This document shows, in pieces, positions 17,689-25,333 of a DNA stretch of 64,000 nucleotides (position 1 is the first letter of the stretch; each line of letters opens with the position of its first letter). Under the pieces are notes generated by a model, which was given only the letters and a program-made list of their open reading frames with translations, was not told where the DNA came from and did no database searches. The stretch is from contig NZ_JAIMJA010000013.1 of the NCBI RefSeq assembly GCF_021295315.1, forward strand, positions 79,372 to 143,371. Reading direction: 5' to 3'. The translations under genes and the position numbers were made by a program. Origin of the DNA: Motilimonas cestriensis (lineage in GTDB: Bacteria; Pseudomonadota; Gammaproteobacteria; Enterobacterales; CBDFNC01).

Positions 17689-19671
17689 CTAAACTTTGAA
17701 GCGTCGGATCAAGGCTTGTTGTTGTTCAATTAGCTGCGCTAATACTTCACTGATCCGCGCTGAATCACTGGCTTCTCGTTCGGTTTCTAGCGCTACTTCG
17801 GTGATGCCATTGATATTTCTAGCGATGTCTTGGCTAACCGTTATTTGCTCTTCAGTGGCTTGCGCGACATGAACACTCATTTCTTTAATCGCTTCCATGC
17901 GGGACGCAACGGCTTGTAGGGCTTCATCGGTGAGACGAGTTTGGTCGACACAATAGTTGGTTTGCTCTTGGCTTTGGTGCATCACATTGGCAACTTGACG
18001 GGAGCTTTTTTGTAAGTTTTCGATCATGGCTTGGATTTCAACAGTTGATTGCTGAGTCCGTGTGGCTAAGGTGCGTACTTCGTCGGCTACTACAGCAAAT
18101 CCTCGGCCTTGCTCACCCGCTCGCGCTGCTTCAATCGCGGCATTTAATGCCAGTAGGTTGGTTTGCTCCGCTATACCGCGAATAACATCGAGAATGCTGC
18201 CAATATTGGCGCTAAATTCTTCGAGCTTTTGTGTGATGCTAACGGCTTCATTGATTGAACTGGCTAGCTCTTCTGTCAATTGGCGGTTTTTGGCTACCAG
18301 CTCTCTACCTGTGTCGGTATCTTCGTTTGCTAATGTCACTTCAGATAAAGTATTTTCAGTTGAGCGGAATACTTCGCCGACACTGACTTCCATCTCGGAG
18401 ATGGCAGTGGCAACTTGGTCGGTTTGATTTTTTTGATCGGCGACTCGTGCCATCGTGCGATCGCTGATTTCTGCGGCGTTATTAGCTTCTTGTACCAGTT
18501 GGAGTGAGCCCTGACTGATTTTACTGAGCACCTCCGCCATGCTGTCGACTAAAGTATTTAGGGACTCAGACAAGGTGCCAAACTCATCGTTGGATTGGTA
18601 ATCAACCCTTTGCGTCATATTACCTTCAGCCATGACTTTCAATACCGGCGTAATTAATGCCAGTGGCTTGTGAATACTACGTGCAATGGTAAAGCCGATA
18701 ATAGCGGCTACCGCTGCTGAAATAAGGGTCACTATGATGATGTAAAATACCGCTGTTTTAACGGCTTTGTCGGCGGTGTTTTTTGCTGTTTCAGACTCGT
18801 TCTGAGCTTGGGCAGTAAAGCTGGTGAGTAGTTGCTCTACCTGAGCCATTTGTTGGTTTGCTTGTTCAGTTAGTCGTACGATGTTTTTTTCTAGTTTTTG
18901 TTGTTTAAGCATCAGGGGCAGTAAGCCTTGCTCAGAAATACTGATGTCCCTAAGTTTATTTACAGCGCTGTTAAAGCGTATGATGACACCTTCATCTACT
19001 TTTATTTTTTTGGCGCCAGACAAAGCTTTTTCTATATCAGAGGTCAGGGCTTGTTGCAGTGCGACCAAGTTAGTTTTTATTCCGGCGCGACGTATTTCTC
19101 TTAAGTCACGGGCTATGCCACTGGTCACACGCTCTGCTTTATTGCGTTGTGAGCGTTTATTGGCCGTTTCACCCAGTAACAGCAGCGTTGCTTGCTGAAA
19201 GTTATCTTCCTGTTTGACAAAATCGTCTCGTAAAGCAGATAAAGCGTTAAGGGTTTCGACTAAATTTTTGTGCTCAGACAATATTTGCTCAGCCAAGTTA
19301 AAATAATTACTCGCGGCTGTTTGTACTTCGTTAAAGCTACTTTGAATGCTTGGATCTAAGGCTTTGCTACTACTGAGTTGTTGGCTGATGTGCTCGAATT
19401 GGATTTTTTCAGTTTCAAACTGCTCTTGATGGATGCTGAGGTCAGCTATTTCATAGGTGGTGCGGTATTCAAGTAAGCTGCGATTGTTTTTTAGCAGCGC
19501 CTCTTTCAATTCGGCACTGGAAATAAGTAACGGGGTAGTTTCTTCTGTTACTGTTTTGAGACTTAAATTTATTTGCTTAGTGTTTAAATAGCTAATGCCG
19601 CCCAAGATAGCGAGCAGAATAAACATTAAGATGAAGCCTGCGATCGTTCGCTGAATGATACTTAGGCGCAT
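17689..19671 (-). CDS. Methyl-accepting chemotaxis protein with long helical periplasmic domain
   Basis: Chemoreceptor of about 660 residues. A membrane helix near residues 10-28 and a second near 308-330 frame an all-helical periplasmic region of about 280 residues, a size matching helical bimodular (HBM) sensors. A HAMP domain and the signalling tip ([25 protein letters not shown]) follow. The open frame begins with a GTG at 19686, but the ATG at 19671 gives the usual short N-terminus before the first helix and is preferred. It precedes the orphan sugar-binding protein and is probably co-transcribed with it. Confidence 0.93.
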   Translation of the reverse strand: MRLSIIQRTIAGFILMFILLAILGGISYLNTKQINLSLKTVTEETTPLLISSAELKEALLKNNRSLLEYRTTYEIADLSIHQEQFETEKIQFEHISQQLSSSKALDPSIQSSFNEVQTAASNYFNLAEQILSEHKNLVETLNALSALRDDFVKQEDNFQQATLLLLGETANKRSQRNKAERVTSGIARDLREIRRAGIKTNLVALQQALTSDIEKALSGAKKIKVDEGVIIRFNSAVNKLRDISISEQGLLPLMLKQQKLEKNIVRLTEQANQQMAQVEQLLTSFTAQAQNESETAKNTADKAVKTAVFYIIIVTLISAAVAAIIGFTIARSIHKPLALITPVLKVMAEGNMTQRVDYQSNDEFGTLSESLNTLVDSMAEVLSKISQGSLQLVQEANNAAEISDRTMARVADQKNQTDQVATAISEMEVSVGEVFRSTENTLSEVTLANEDTDTGRELVAKNRQLTEELASSINEAVSITQKLEEFSANIGSILDVIRGIAEQTNLLALNAAIEAARAGEQGRGFAVVADEVRTLATRTQQSTVEIQAMIENLQKSSRQVANVMHQSQEQTNYCVDQTRLTDEALQAVASRMEAIKEMSVHVAQATEEQITVSQDIARNINGITEVALETEREASDSARISEVLAQLIEQQQALIRRFKV

Positions 19672-19880
19672 GATCCCTCGACCCACTGATTATTAATTTT
19701 TTAAGCATAGAGTAGAGATAGCGGTTTGCACGATATAGAGTTGCTTGTTGACTTATTTTTTACATTTGCACTGTGCGGTTATGAACTTTACGTTAAGGTT
19801 GAGTGACAATCTTATTGAGACGATTGCAGTGCTAAGCTTTGTTTGCTATTTTAATTTTGTTTTTATATATGGATATGCGT

Positions 19881-20213
19881 ATGTTTGAGCATGAGTATTT
19901 AAAATTACTGGGCGATGAAACACGTATTTGTTGCTTGTTGTTGATTTATAACAAAAAAGTTATGTGTGTATGCGAGTTGACGGAGACATTGCAATTAAGC
20001 CAGCCGAAAATTTCACGGCATTTGGCCTTACTGCGCCAAGCTGGAATACTAACGAGCGAGCGAAAGGGGCAGTGGGTTTATTATCAACTGGCAGTGGATT
20101 TACCGCCTTGGTTTTATGATTTACTACAGCAATTAATTGAAAGTGGAACGTTGCAAAAAAGTTATCACGTTGATGTAACAAGACTGAATACAGCCAATGT
20201 GTGCTGTGACTAA
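19881..20213 (+). CDS. arsR: ArsR-type arsenic-responsive repressor
   Basis: Winged-helix repressor of about 110 residues (ArsR/SmtB family). The recognition helix segment LSQPKISRHLALLRQAGIL and a cysteine pair C29-V-C31 just before the helix (VMCVCEL) match the classical As(III) sensor site of plasmid R773-type ArsR (CVCDL). A C-terminal CC pair may contribute. The frame is open from 19839, but the third ATG (19881) matches family N-termini (FEHEYLKLLGDETR). It is the first gene of the arsenate-detoxification cluster and 13 bases before the GAPDH gene, so it likely autoregulates the operon. Confidence 0.9.
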   Translation: MFEHEYLKLLGDETRICCLLLIYNKKVMCVCELTETLQLSQPKISRHLALLRQAGILTSERKGQWVYYQLAVDLPPWFYDLLQQLIESGTLQKSYHVDVTRLNTANVCCD

Positions 20214-20226
20214 AAAGGAAAGAGTT

Positions 20227-21228
20227 ATGGCAATTAAAGTTGGGATTAATGGATTTGGTCGTATTGGCCGCTTGGCTTTACGTGCTGCTTTTGATTGGCC
20301 TGAATTAGAATTTGTGCAAATTAATGATGTGGCTGGAGATGCCGCCACACTAGCGCATTTATTGGAGTTTGATTCAATTCAAGGTCGGTGGCATCACCAA
20401 GTAACGGCAATAGATGATTCTTTAGTGGTTAACGGACAGTCAATAAAAGCTACCCAGCAGCGAGAGATCGCCGACGTTGACTGGTCTGGTTGTGATGTGG
20501 TGATTGAAGCCACAGGTGTTCATCGTGATGTGCATTTTTTAAACCAATATTTGGCGCAGGGCGTTAAGCGCGTAGTGGTCTCAGCACCAGTGAAAAATGA
20601 CGCTGTGGCTAATATTGTGGTTGGGGTGAATGAGCAGGTGTTTAACCCTGATTTACATCGTATTGTGACGGCGGCATCTTGTACGACTAACTGCATTGCC
20701 CCTGTGGTTAAGGTTATTCACGAGCAGCTCGGCATCGAGAATGCTTCATTTACCACCATACATAATCTGACTAATACACAAACCATTTTAGATGCTCCCC
20801 ATAAAGATCTACGCCGTGCCCGAGCGTGCGGCGTTAGCTTGATCCCAACTACTACGGGATCGGCGAAAGCGATTGTAGAAATTTTCCCTGAACTTGCCGG
20901 GAAAATTGATGGTCATGCGGTACGTGTTCCTTTAGCCAATGCGTCATTAACAGATATCATTTTCCAAGTGAAGCAAGAGACAACGCCTGAGCAAGTTAAT
21001 GCATTATTACAGCAAGCCGCAGAAGGTGAATTAAAGGGCATTCTTGGGTTTGAAACGCGGCCATTGGTATCGATTGATTATAAAGGTGATCAAAGATCAA
21101 CCATTGTCGATGCATTATCGACTATGGTGGTGGGCGGTAAAATGGTGAAAATTTATGCTTGGTATGACAATGAGATGGGTTATGCCACGCGCACAGCTGA
21201 GTTAGTACGCATTGTTGGCTTGGCTTAG
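20227..21228 (+). CDS. ArsJ-associated glyceraldehyde-3-phosphate dehydrogenase
   Basis: GAPDH of 333 residues. The NAD-binding start is AIKVGINGFGRIGR and the catalytic cysteine is C152 in ASCTTNC. In the known arsenate pathway, GAPDH forms 1-arseno-3-phosphoglycerate from arsenate and glyceraldehyde-3-phosphate, and ArsJ exports it. The presence of arsR upstream and arsJ downstream places this enzyme in that pathway and not in central glycolysis. The frame opens at 20197, but AAAGGAAAG precedes the ATG at 20227, which gives the normal N-terminus. Its 3' end is the source of the 80-bp tandem repeats that follow. Confidence 0.93.
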   Translation: MAIKVGINGFGRIGRLALRAAFDWPELEFVQINDVAGDAATLAHLLEFDSIQGRWHHQVTAIDDSLVVNGQSIKATQQREIADVDWSGCDVVIEATGVHRDVHFLNQYLAQGVKRVVVSAPVKNDAVANIVVGVNEQVFNPDLHRIVTAASCTTNCIAPVVKVIHEQLGIENASFTTIHNLTNTQTILDAPHKDLRRARACGVSLIPTTTGSAKAIVEIFPELAGKIDGHAVRVPLANASLTDIIFQVKQETTPEQVNALLQQAAEGELKGILGFETRPLVSIDYKGDQRSTIVDALSTMVVGGKMVKIYAWYDNEMGYATRTAELVRIVGLA

Positions 21229-21467
21229 TTATAGAGAGCGATGAACAAAATGGGTTATGCAACCATGACCGAGCAGCAGAGTTAGTTCGCATTGTTGGCT
21301 TGGCTTAGTTATAGAGAGCGATTAACAAAATGGGTTATGCAACCATGACCAAGCAGCAGAGTTAGTACGCATTGTTGGCTTGGCTTAGTTATAGAGAGCG
21401 ATTAACAAAATGGGTTATGCAACCATGACCGAGCAGCTGAGTTAGTACGCATTGTTGGCTTAGCTTA
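21228..21467 (+). repeat. Three tandem 80-bp repeats derived from the GAPDH 3' end
   Basis: Units 21228-21307, 21308-21387 and 21388-21467 are nearly identical and end in GCATTGTTGGCTTGGCTTA, the same bases that end the GAPDH coding sequence. A partial, older copy is the GAPDH 3' end itself (from about 21176), but that one has 5 fewer bases between TGGGTTATGC and GTTAGT. Each unit therefore carries a frame-shifted GAPDH tail with a short ATG...TAG ORF of 11 codons. The array fills the gap before the phosphatase gene. Confidence 0.95.
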
Positions 21468-21484
21468 ATGAGCTGGAGAGATAG

Positions 21485-21982
21485 ATGACACATCCTACTT
21501 GGCAACTGCCATTAAATAACCAAGGTGCAGAGCTAGTACTGACACCTTGTCCAGGCACTAAAGGCACGGATTTAGAATCCTCACTGCGCCAGTTAAAAGA
21601 TCGTGGCGTAAAAGCGGTGGTGACGGCCCTTAATGAAGCTGAAATGGAAAAGGCGGGAGTGGCAGAGTTAAGCCAGTTAACGCAAAAATTGGGTATGCAG
21701 TGGTTTCATTGTCCAATTGAAGATGATCAGGCGCCTGATGCCAACTTCAAAATAGATTGGTTAAATGCGTCTCCTGAATTGCATCAATTGCTCGATAACA
21801 ATCAAGCCGTGGCGCTGCATTGCATGGGGGGATCGGGTCGCACCGGTTTGCTTGCTGCGCATATTTTGTTAGAGCGCGGTTGGGATTTAGACACCATTAA
21901 AACGCGAGTACAAGCGTTACGTCCCGGTGCATTTACCAAGGCGGTACAAGTTGATTATGTGGGGCAGCTAGTCACACCATAA
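21485..21982 (+). CDS. Dual-specificity/CDKN3-type protein phosphatase
   Basis: Cysteine-based phosphatase of 165 residues. The P-loop HCMGGSGRTG (His112, nucleophile Cys113, Arg119) matches HCxxGxxR. An aspartate-rich segment IEDDQAPD (about 78-85) would supply the general acid. A good ribosome-binding site (GGAGAG) precedes the ATG. It lies between the GAPDH repeats and arsJ in the same direction, as seen in some arsJ clusters. A role in arsenic metabolism is inferred from position only. Confidence 0.85.
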   Translation: MTHPTWQLPLNNQGAELVLTPCPGTKGTDLESSLRQLKDRGVKAVVTALNEAEMEKAGVAELSQLTQKLGMQWFHCPIEDDQAPDANFKIDWLNASPELHQLLDNNQAVALHCMGGSGRTGLLAAHILLERGWDLDTIKTRVQALRPGAFTKAVQVDYVGQLVTP

Positions 21983-21990
21983 ACACCAGT

Positions 21991-22035
21991 TTGTAGCGGT
22001 AATGTGGTTACCATGACGCGGTGTTGCCGCTACAA
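21991..22035 (+). terminator. Large hairpin between phosphatase and arsJ
   Basis: TTGTAGCGGTAA and TTGCCGCTACAA pair over 12 positions (one G-T), enclosing about 21 bases that contain GGTTACC. There is no T tract. It may attenuate or process the transcript between the phosphatase gene and arsJ. Confidence 0.45.
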
Positions 22036-22097
22036 GTGTTATGACTATTAACCCTTAGTGCTATGTTTTGACTCTTTGTTTTATTGAGGAACCAGCC

Positions 22098-23300
22098 GTG
22101 CTTTCAAGTTTGCCTAAATCGGTGCGCCAGTATTTATTGGTTACGTTTAACTACTGGAATTTCACCGTTACCGATGGCGCGTTGCGTATGTTGGTGGTGC
22201 TGTACTTCTATGATTTGGGTTATGGTGCATTAGCCATTGCTTCCTTATTCTTGTTTTATGAATTCTTTGGTGTGGTGACTAATCTATTGGGCGGTTGGTT
22301 AGGTGCTCGGGTTGGCCTGAACCGCACCATGAATATCGGTTTGTTGCTGCAAGTGGTGGCACTGTTAATGCTGACCGTGCCGCCTGATTGGCTAGTAATG
22401 GCGTGGGTAATGCTTGCGCAGGCATTATCGGGCATAGCGAAAGATTTAAATAAGATGAGCGCGAAAAGCGCGATCAAAACCTTAGTGCCAAGTGACCAGC
22501 AAGGCAAACTTTATCAATGGGTTGCTTTATTAACGGGCTCTAAAAATGCCCTTAAAGGTGCAGGCTTTTTTGTTGGTGGGCTATTGCTGCATTACTTGGG
22601 CTTTCAGCTGGCAGTATTGGCGATGGCAGTGGTGTTGTTGCTGGTGTTTATCGGCAGTGTGCTGAGCTTGGATGCCAGTTTAGGCAAAGCAAAAAGCAAA
22701 CCTAAGTTTAATGAGCTGTTCGCAAAATCGCGTGGTATTAATATCTTATCCTTGGCGCGTATGTGTTTGTTTGGCGCGCGTGATATTTGGTTTGTGGTGG
22801 CGCTGCCGATTTATCTAGCCAGTGTGTTTGACTGGAGCCATGGTCAGGTGGGTGGCTTTCTGGCGCTATGGATCATTGGCTATGGTGTGGTGCAAGGTTT
22901 TGCGCCTTATTTTACCGGTAAGCGTCGCGGCGTGGTGCCCAGTGGTTCTGCGGCGGTGCTTTGGGCTGGGCTGCTCACGTTAGTGACGGCTGCGATTGCC
23001 CTTAGTGTGCAGATGGAATGGCAGTCAGAATACGTCATCGTGCTTGGTTTACTGGTGTTTGGCGCGGTATTTGCGATTAACTCGTCGTTACATTCTTATT
23101 TAATCGTCAGTTACGCTAAGGAAGACGGGGCTTCGCTGGATGTGGGTTTTTATTATATGGCCAATGCGATGGGGCGTTTAATTGGCACTATATTATCGGG
23201 TTGGCTATTTCAAACCATGGGCTTTGCGGCTTGTTTGTGGGCTTCGGCAATATTTTTATTGGTGACCACTTTAGTATCATTGGCATTGCCGAAACATTGA
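22098..23300 (+). CDS. arsJ: Organoarsenical efflux MFS transporter ArsJ
   Basis: Inner-membrane protein of about 400 residues with about 11-12 membrane helices. The opening LSSLPKSVRQYLLVTFNYWNF, followed by TDGALRMLVVLYFYDLGY and SGIAKDLNKMSAKSAIKTLVP, is characteristic of ArsJ, the exporter of 1-arseno-3-phosphoglycerate. The frame opens with TTG at 22068, but GTG at 22098 has GAGGA seven bases before it and gives the usual N-terminus. It completes the arsR, GAPDH, phosphatase, arsJ cluster, together converting arsenate to an exported product. Confidence 0.94.
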   Translation: MLSSLPKSVRQYLLVTFNYWNFTVTDGALRMLVVLYFYDLGYGALAIASLFLFYEFFGVVTNLLGGWLGARVGLNRTMNIGLLLQVVALLMLTVPPDWLVMAWVMLAQALSGIAKDLNKMSAKSAIKTLVPSDQQGKLYQWVALLTGSKNALKGAGFFVGGLLLHYLGFQLAVLAMAVVLLLVFIGSVLSLDASLGKAKSKPKFNELFAKSRGINILSLARMCLFGARDIWFVVALPIYLASVFDWSHGQVGGFLALWIIGYGVVQGFAPYFTGKRRGVVPSGSAAVLWAGLLTLVTAAIALSVQMEWQSEYVIVLGLLVFGAVFAINSSLHSYLIVSYAKEDGASLDVGFYYMANAMGRLIGTILSGWLFQTMGFAACLWASAIFLLVTTLVSLALPKH

Positions 23301-23345
23301 AAAAGGTTCATTTAGCTAAATCAGTACGTATACCTCTCCCTTCTT

Positions 23346-23362
23346 CTTAAGGTTATCTTAAG
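23346..23362 (+). promoter_or_regulatory. PmrA/BasR-like box upstream of eptA
   Basis: CTTAAG-GTTAT-CTTAAG is a direct repeat with an exact 5-base spacer, matching the PmrA consensus YTTAAK-N5-YTTAAK. It lies 49 bases before the eptA start, with a possible -10 (CATACT) just after it. PmrA activates eptA (pmrC) in Enterobacteria in response to cationic peptides or metal. No pmrAB genes are in the window. Confidence 0.65.
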
Positions 23363-23410
23363 GTTTCATAACCATACTTAGAGTCTGTCTCATTATTTAG
23401 GCTCTTAGAT

Positions 23411-25051
23411 TTGAAATCGATAATCCCTACTAAATTATTTACCACGACTTGGACACTAAGTTATGAGCAAGTGATAGTGATGCTTGCGTTATATTTTGCC
23501 ATCGTGTTGAATTTCCCCGTGACTCAAAAGCTGTATCAACTTGCCGGAGAGGGGCATTTAGCTTTTGCTTTGTCACCCTCTTTGGTGTTGTTTTGCTGCT
23601 TTCTCATTATTTTTAGTTTATTGGCGATTCCGTATCTGTTTAAGCCTTTATTAACGCTTATTACCTTATCTTCTGCTGCGGCAACTTACGCCATTTGGAA
23701 ATACCAAATAGTGTTTGACTACGGCATGGTCGAAAACATATTAGCGACTAACTCGGGTGAGGCGTTGTCATATGTGAATATTTACTCTGTGCTGTATTGC
23801 TTGGTGTTGGGCGGTTTACCAGTATTGTTGTTATACCGAACGCATATTTTATCTCGAGAGAGTTGGCTAAAAGCAGGATTATTTCGCGCTGGTCTAGTTG
23901 TTGCTGCGTGCCTGATGCTCGCCTTGTTAACGGCGTTTTTTTATAAAGATTATGCTTCTGTTGGACGAAATAATCGCTATATCACCAAGATGATTGTGCC
24001 TGCGCACGTTTATTATGGGGTTAAGTATGTCAAACGTACTTTCTTTACTACTCCCTTGCAGTATGTCGAACTCGGTAAAGATGCGACAGTAAAGCCGAGC
24101 AAAAACGGTAAACCAAACTTAGTGGTGTTAGTGATTGGCGAAACGGCACGCGCCCACAACATGCAATACAATGGCTATCAAAGGGAGACTAATCCCTATA
24201 CCCAAGGGCTTAACTTAATTGCATTGCAAAGTGTGTCTTCTTGCGGCACGGCGACTGCCCATTCTTTACCTTGTATGATGTCAAACTTAAGTCATGATAA
24301 TTATAAGCGTGAGCGGGCGGATAGCCAAGATAACGTGCTCGATGTTATGGCCCATGCTGGCGTGGATGTAACTTGGTTAGAAAATGACGGCGGTGACAAA
24401 CATGTGGCGAAAAATATCACCAAACATGAACTGACGTTAAGCCAAGGTTGGGATGGTTGCCAAAGTTTAAGTTGTTATGATGAAGTGTTAGTGCAGCAGT
24501 TAGCACAATTAGTTGACGCGAAAGACAAGCCCAGTGATCAGTTAGTGGCGCTGCATATTATTGGTAGCCACGGCCCTACTTATTATCAGCGTTACCCAAA
24601 AGACATGGAAGTGTTTAAGCCCGCTTGTCGTCGCAGTGACATTGAAAACTGCAGCGATGAAGAGATAGTAAATGTGTATGACAATACCTTGGTCTATACC
24701 GATTATGTGTTGGCACAAACTATTAAACTGTTACCAGGTTACAGTGAGCAATATAACGTGGCGTTGATGTATTTGTCGGATCATGGAGAATCACTTGGCG
24801 AAAATGGCTTGTACCTACATGGCACGCCTTATGCCTTTGCGCCAACTGAACAAACTCAAGTGCCATGGTTGATTTGGTTACCTGAAGAGTACGCGTCAAC
24901 GCAAGGGATTAACCGTGATTGCTTAGCGCAAGCTGCTAAAACGGGCACTTTCTCCCATGACAATTTATTTCACAGTTTATTAGGTTTTTATGGTGTGGAA
25001 ACCCAAGCTAAACAGGCGGAATTGGATTTCATCGCTGGGTGTCGAGGTTAG
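23411..25051 (+). CDS. eptA: Lipid A phosphoethanolamine transferase EptA/MCR family
   Basis: Inner-membrane enzyme of 546 residues with five hydrophobic segments in the first 200 and a periplasmic alkaline-phosphatase-fold domain. The catalytic-threonine segment is VIGETARAHNMQYNGYQRETNP, and later LYLSDHGESLGENGLYLHG and the cysteine pairs (CGTATAHSLPC, CQSLSC, CRRSDIENC) follow the EptA/MCR pattern. It adds phosphoethanolamine to lipid A, lowering affinity for polymyxins. The start codon appears to be TTG at 23411, as the next in-frame ATG would remove part of the first helix. A PmrA-like box lies upstream and a strong terminator follows. Confidence 0.92.
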   Translation: MKSIIPTKLFTTTWTLSYEQVIVMLALYFAIVLNFPVTQKLYQLAGEGHLAFALSPSLVLFCCFLIIFSLLAIPYLFKPLLTLITLSSAAATYAIWKYQIVFDYGMVENILATNSGEALSYVNIYSVLYCLVLGGLPVLLLYRTHILSRESWLKAGLFRAGLVVAACLMLALLTAFFYKDYASVGRNNRYITKMIVPAHVYYGVKYVKRTFFTTPLQYVELGKDATVKPSKNGKPNLVVLVIGETARAHNMQYNGYQRETNPYTQGLNLIALQSVSSCGTATAHSLPCMMSNLSHDNYKRERADSQDNVLDVMAHAGVDVTWLENDGGDKHVAKNITKHELTLSQGWDGCQSLSCYDEVLVQQLAQLVDAKDKPSDQLVALHIIGSHGPTYYQRYPKDMEVFKPACRRSDIENCSDEEIVNVYDNTLVYTDYVLAQTIKLLPGYSEQYNVALMYLSDHGESLGENGLYLHGTPYAFAPTEQTQVPWLIWLPEEYASTQGINRDCLAQAAKTGTFSHDNLFHSLLGFYGVETQAKQAELDFIAGCRG

Positions 25052-25094
25052 GATTTACCATAGGGCAAACTTACAGATTTAGAGAGCGTTAATA

Positions 25095-25124
25095 AAAGCC
25101 CAAGCTCTCACTTGGGCTTTTTTT
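25095..25124 (+). terminator. Rho-independent terminator of eptA
   Basis: AAAGCCCAAG-CTCTCA-CTTGGGCTTT, a perfect 10-bp stem followed by more T. It ends five bases before the proposed left boundary of the island. Confidence 0.92.
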
Positions 25125-25129
25125 GTTAA

Positions 25130-25333
25130 GTCATGGTAATGGTTTACCGCCACACTGCAGTGGTATAGAAAATCTGGAAACCCTTGTGGTACTAGTGTTG
25201 CTAAAAGTATCCAAGCTTTTCCAGAGATTGCGCCAAATGGCACCTTTCAGCAAGTATCATCAAAGCTATTTTCCAGATCTTCAAGTTAGCCCGCCTGTCA
25301 GAGTTGAACAGGCAGGTTAAGCTTGTCGTAGGT
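25130..25333. other. Left-end region of the island
   Basis: No gene. It contains the candidate attachment repeat GTCATGGTAA (25130-25139), a double-dyad element at 25134-25172 (GGTAA...TTACC then CACT...AGTG) that is also present at 33245-33290, and three copies of TTTCCAGA: reversed at 25173-25180, forward at 25218-25225 and 25270-25277. The same motif occurs at the right end (44931-44938). Short ORFs here are not credible. Confidence 0.55.
25293..25313 (-). terminator. Hairpin after the TrlF-type gene
   Basis: GCCTGT and ACAGGC pair over 6 bp, extended by CC/GG beyond one mismatch, about 20 bases beyond the stop of the ATPase gene. No T tract is seen on the - strand, so terminator activity is uncertain. 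Confidence 0.4.

Noticed and set aside
20227..21228. Central glycolytic gapA
   Set aside because: The arsR and arsJ neighbours place it in the arsenate pathway; a housekeeping copy would be expected elsewhere.
21228..21467. CRISPR array
   Set aside because: The 80-bp units are directly abutting without spacers and derive from the GAPDH gene; no cas genes are in the window.
25123..25320. 65-codon + ORF at the island left end
   Set aside because: Starts inside the region next to the eptA terminator, lacks a ribosome-binding site and has no recognisable pattern; the region is better read as recombination-site DNA.
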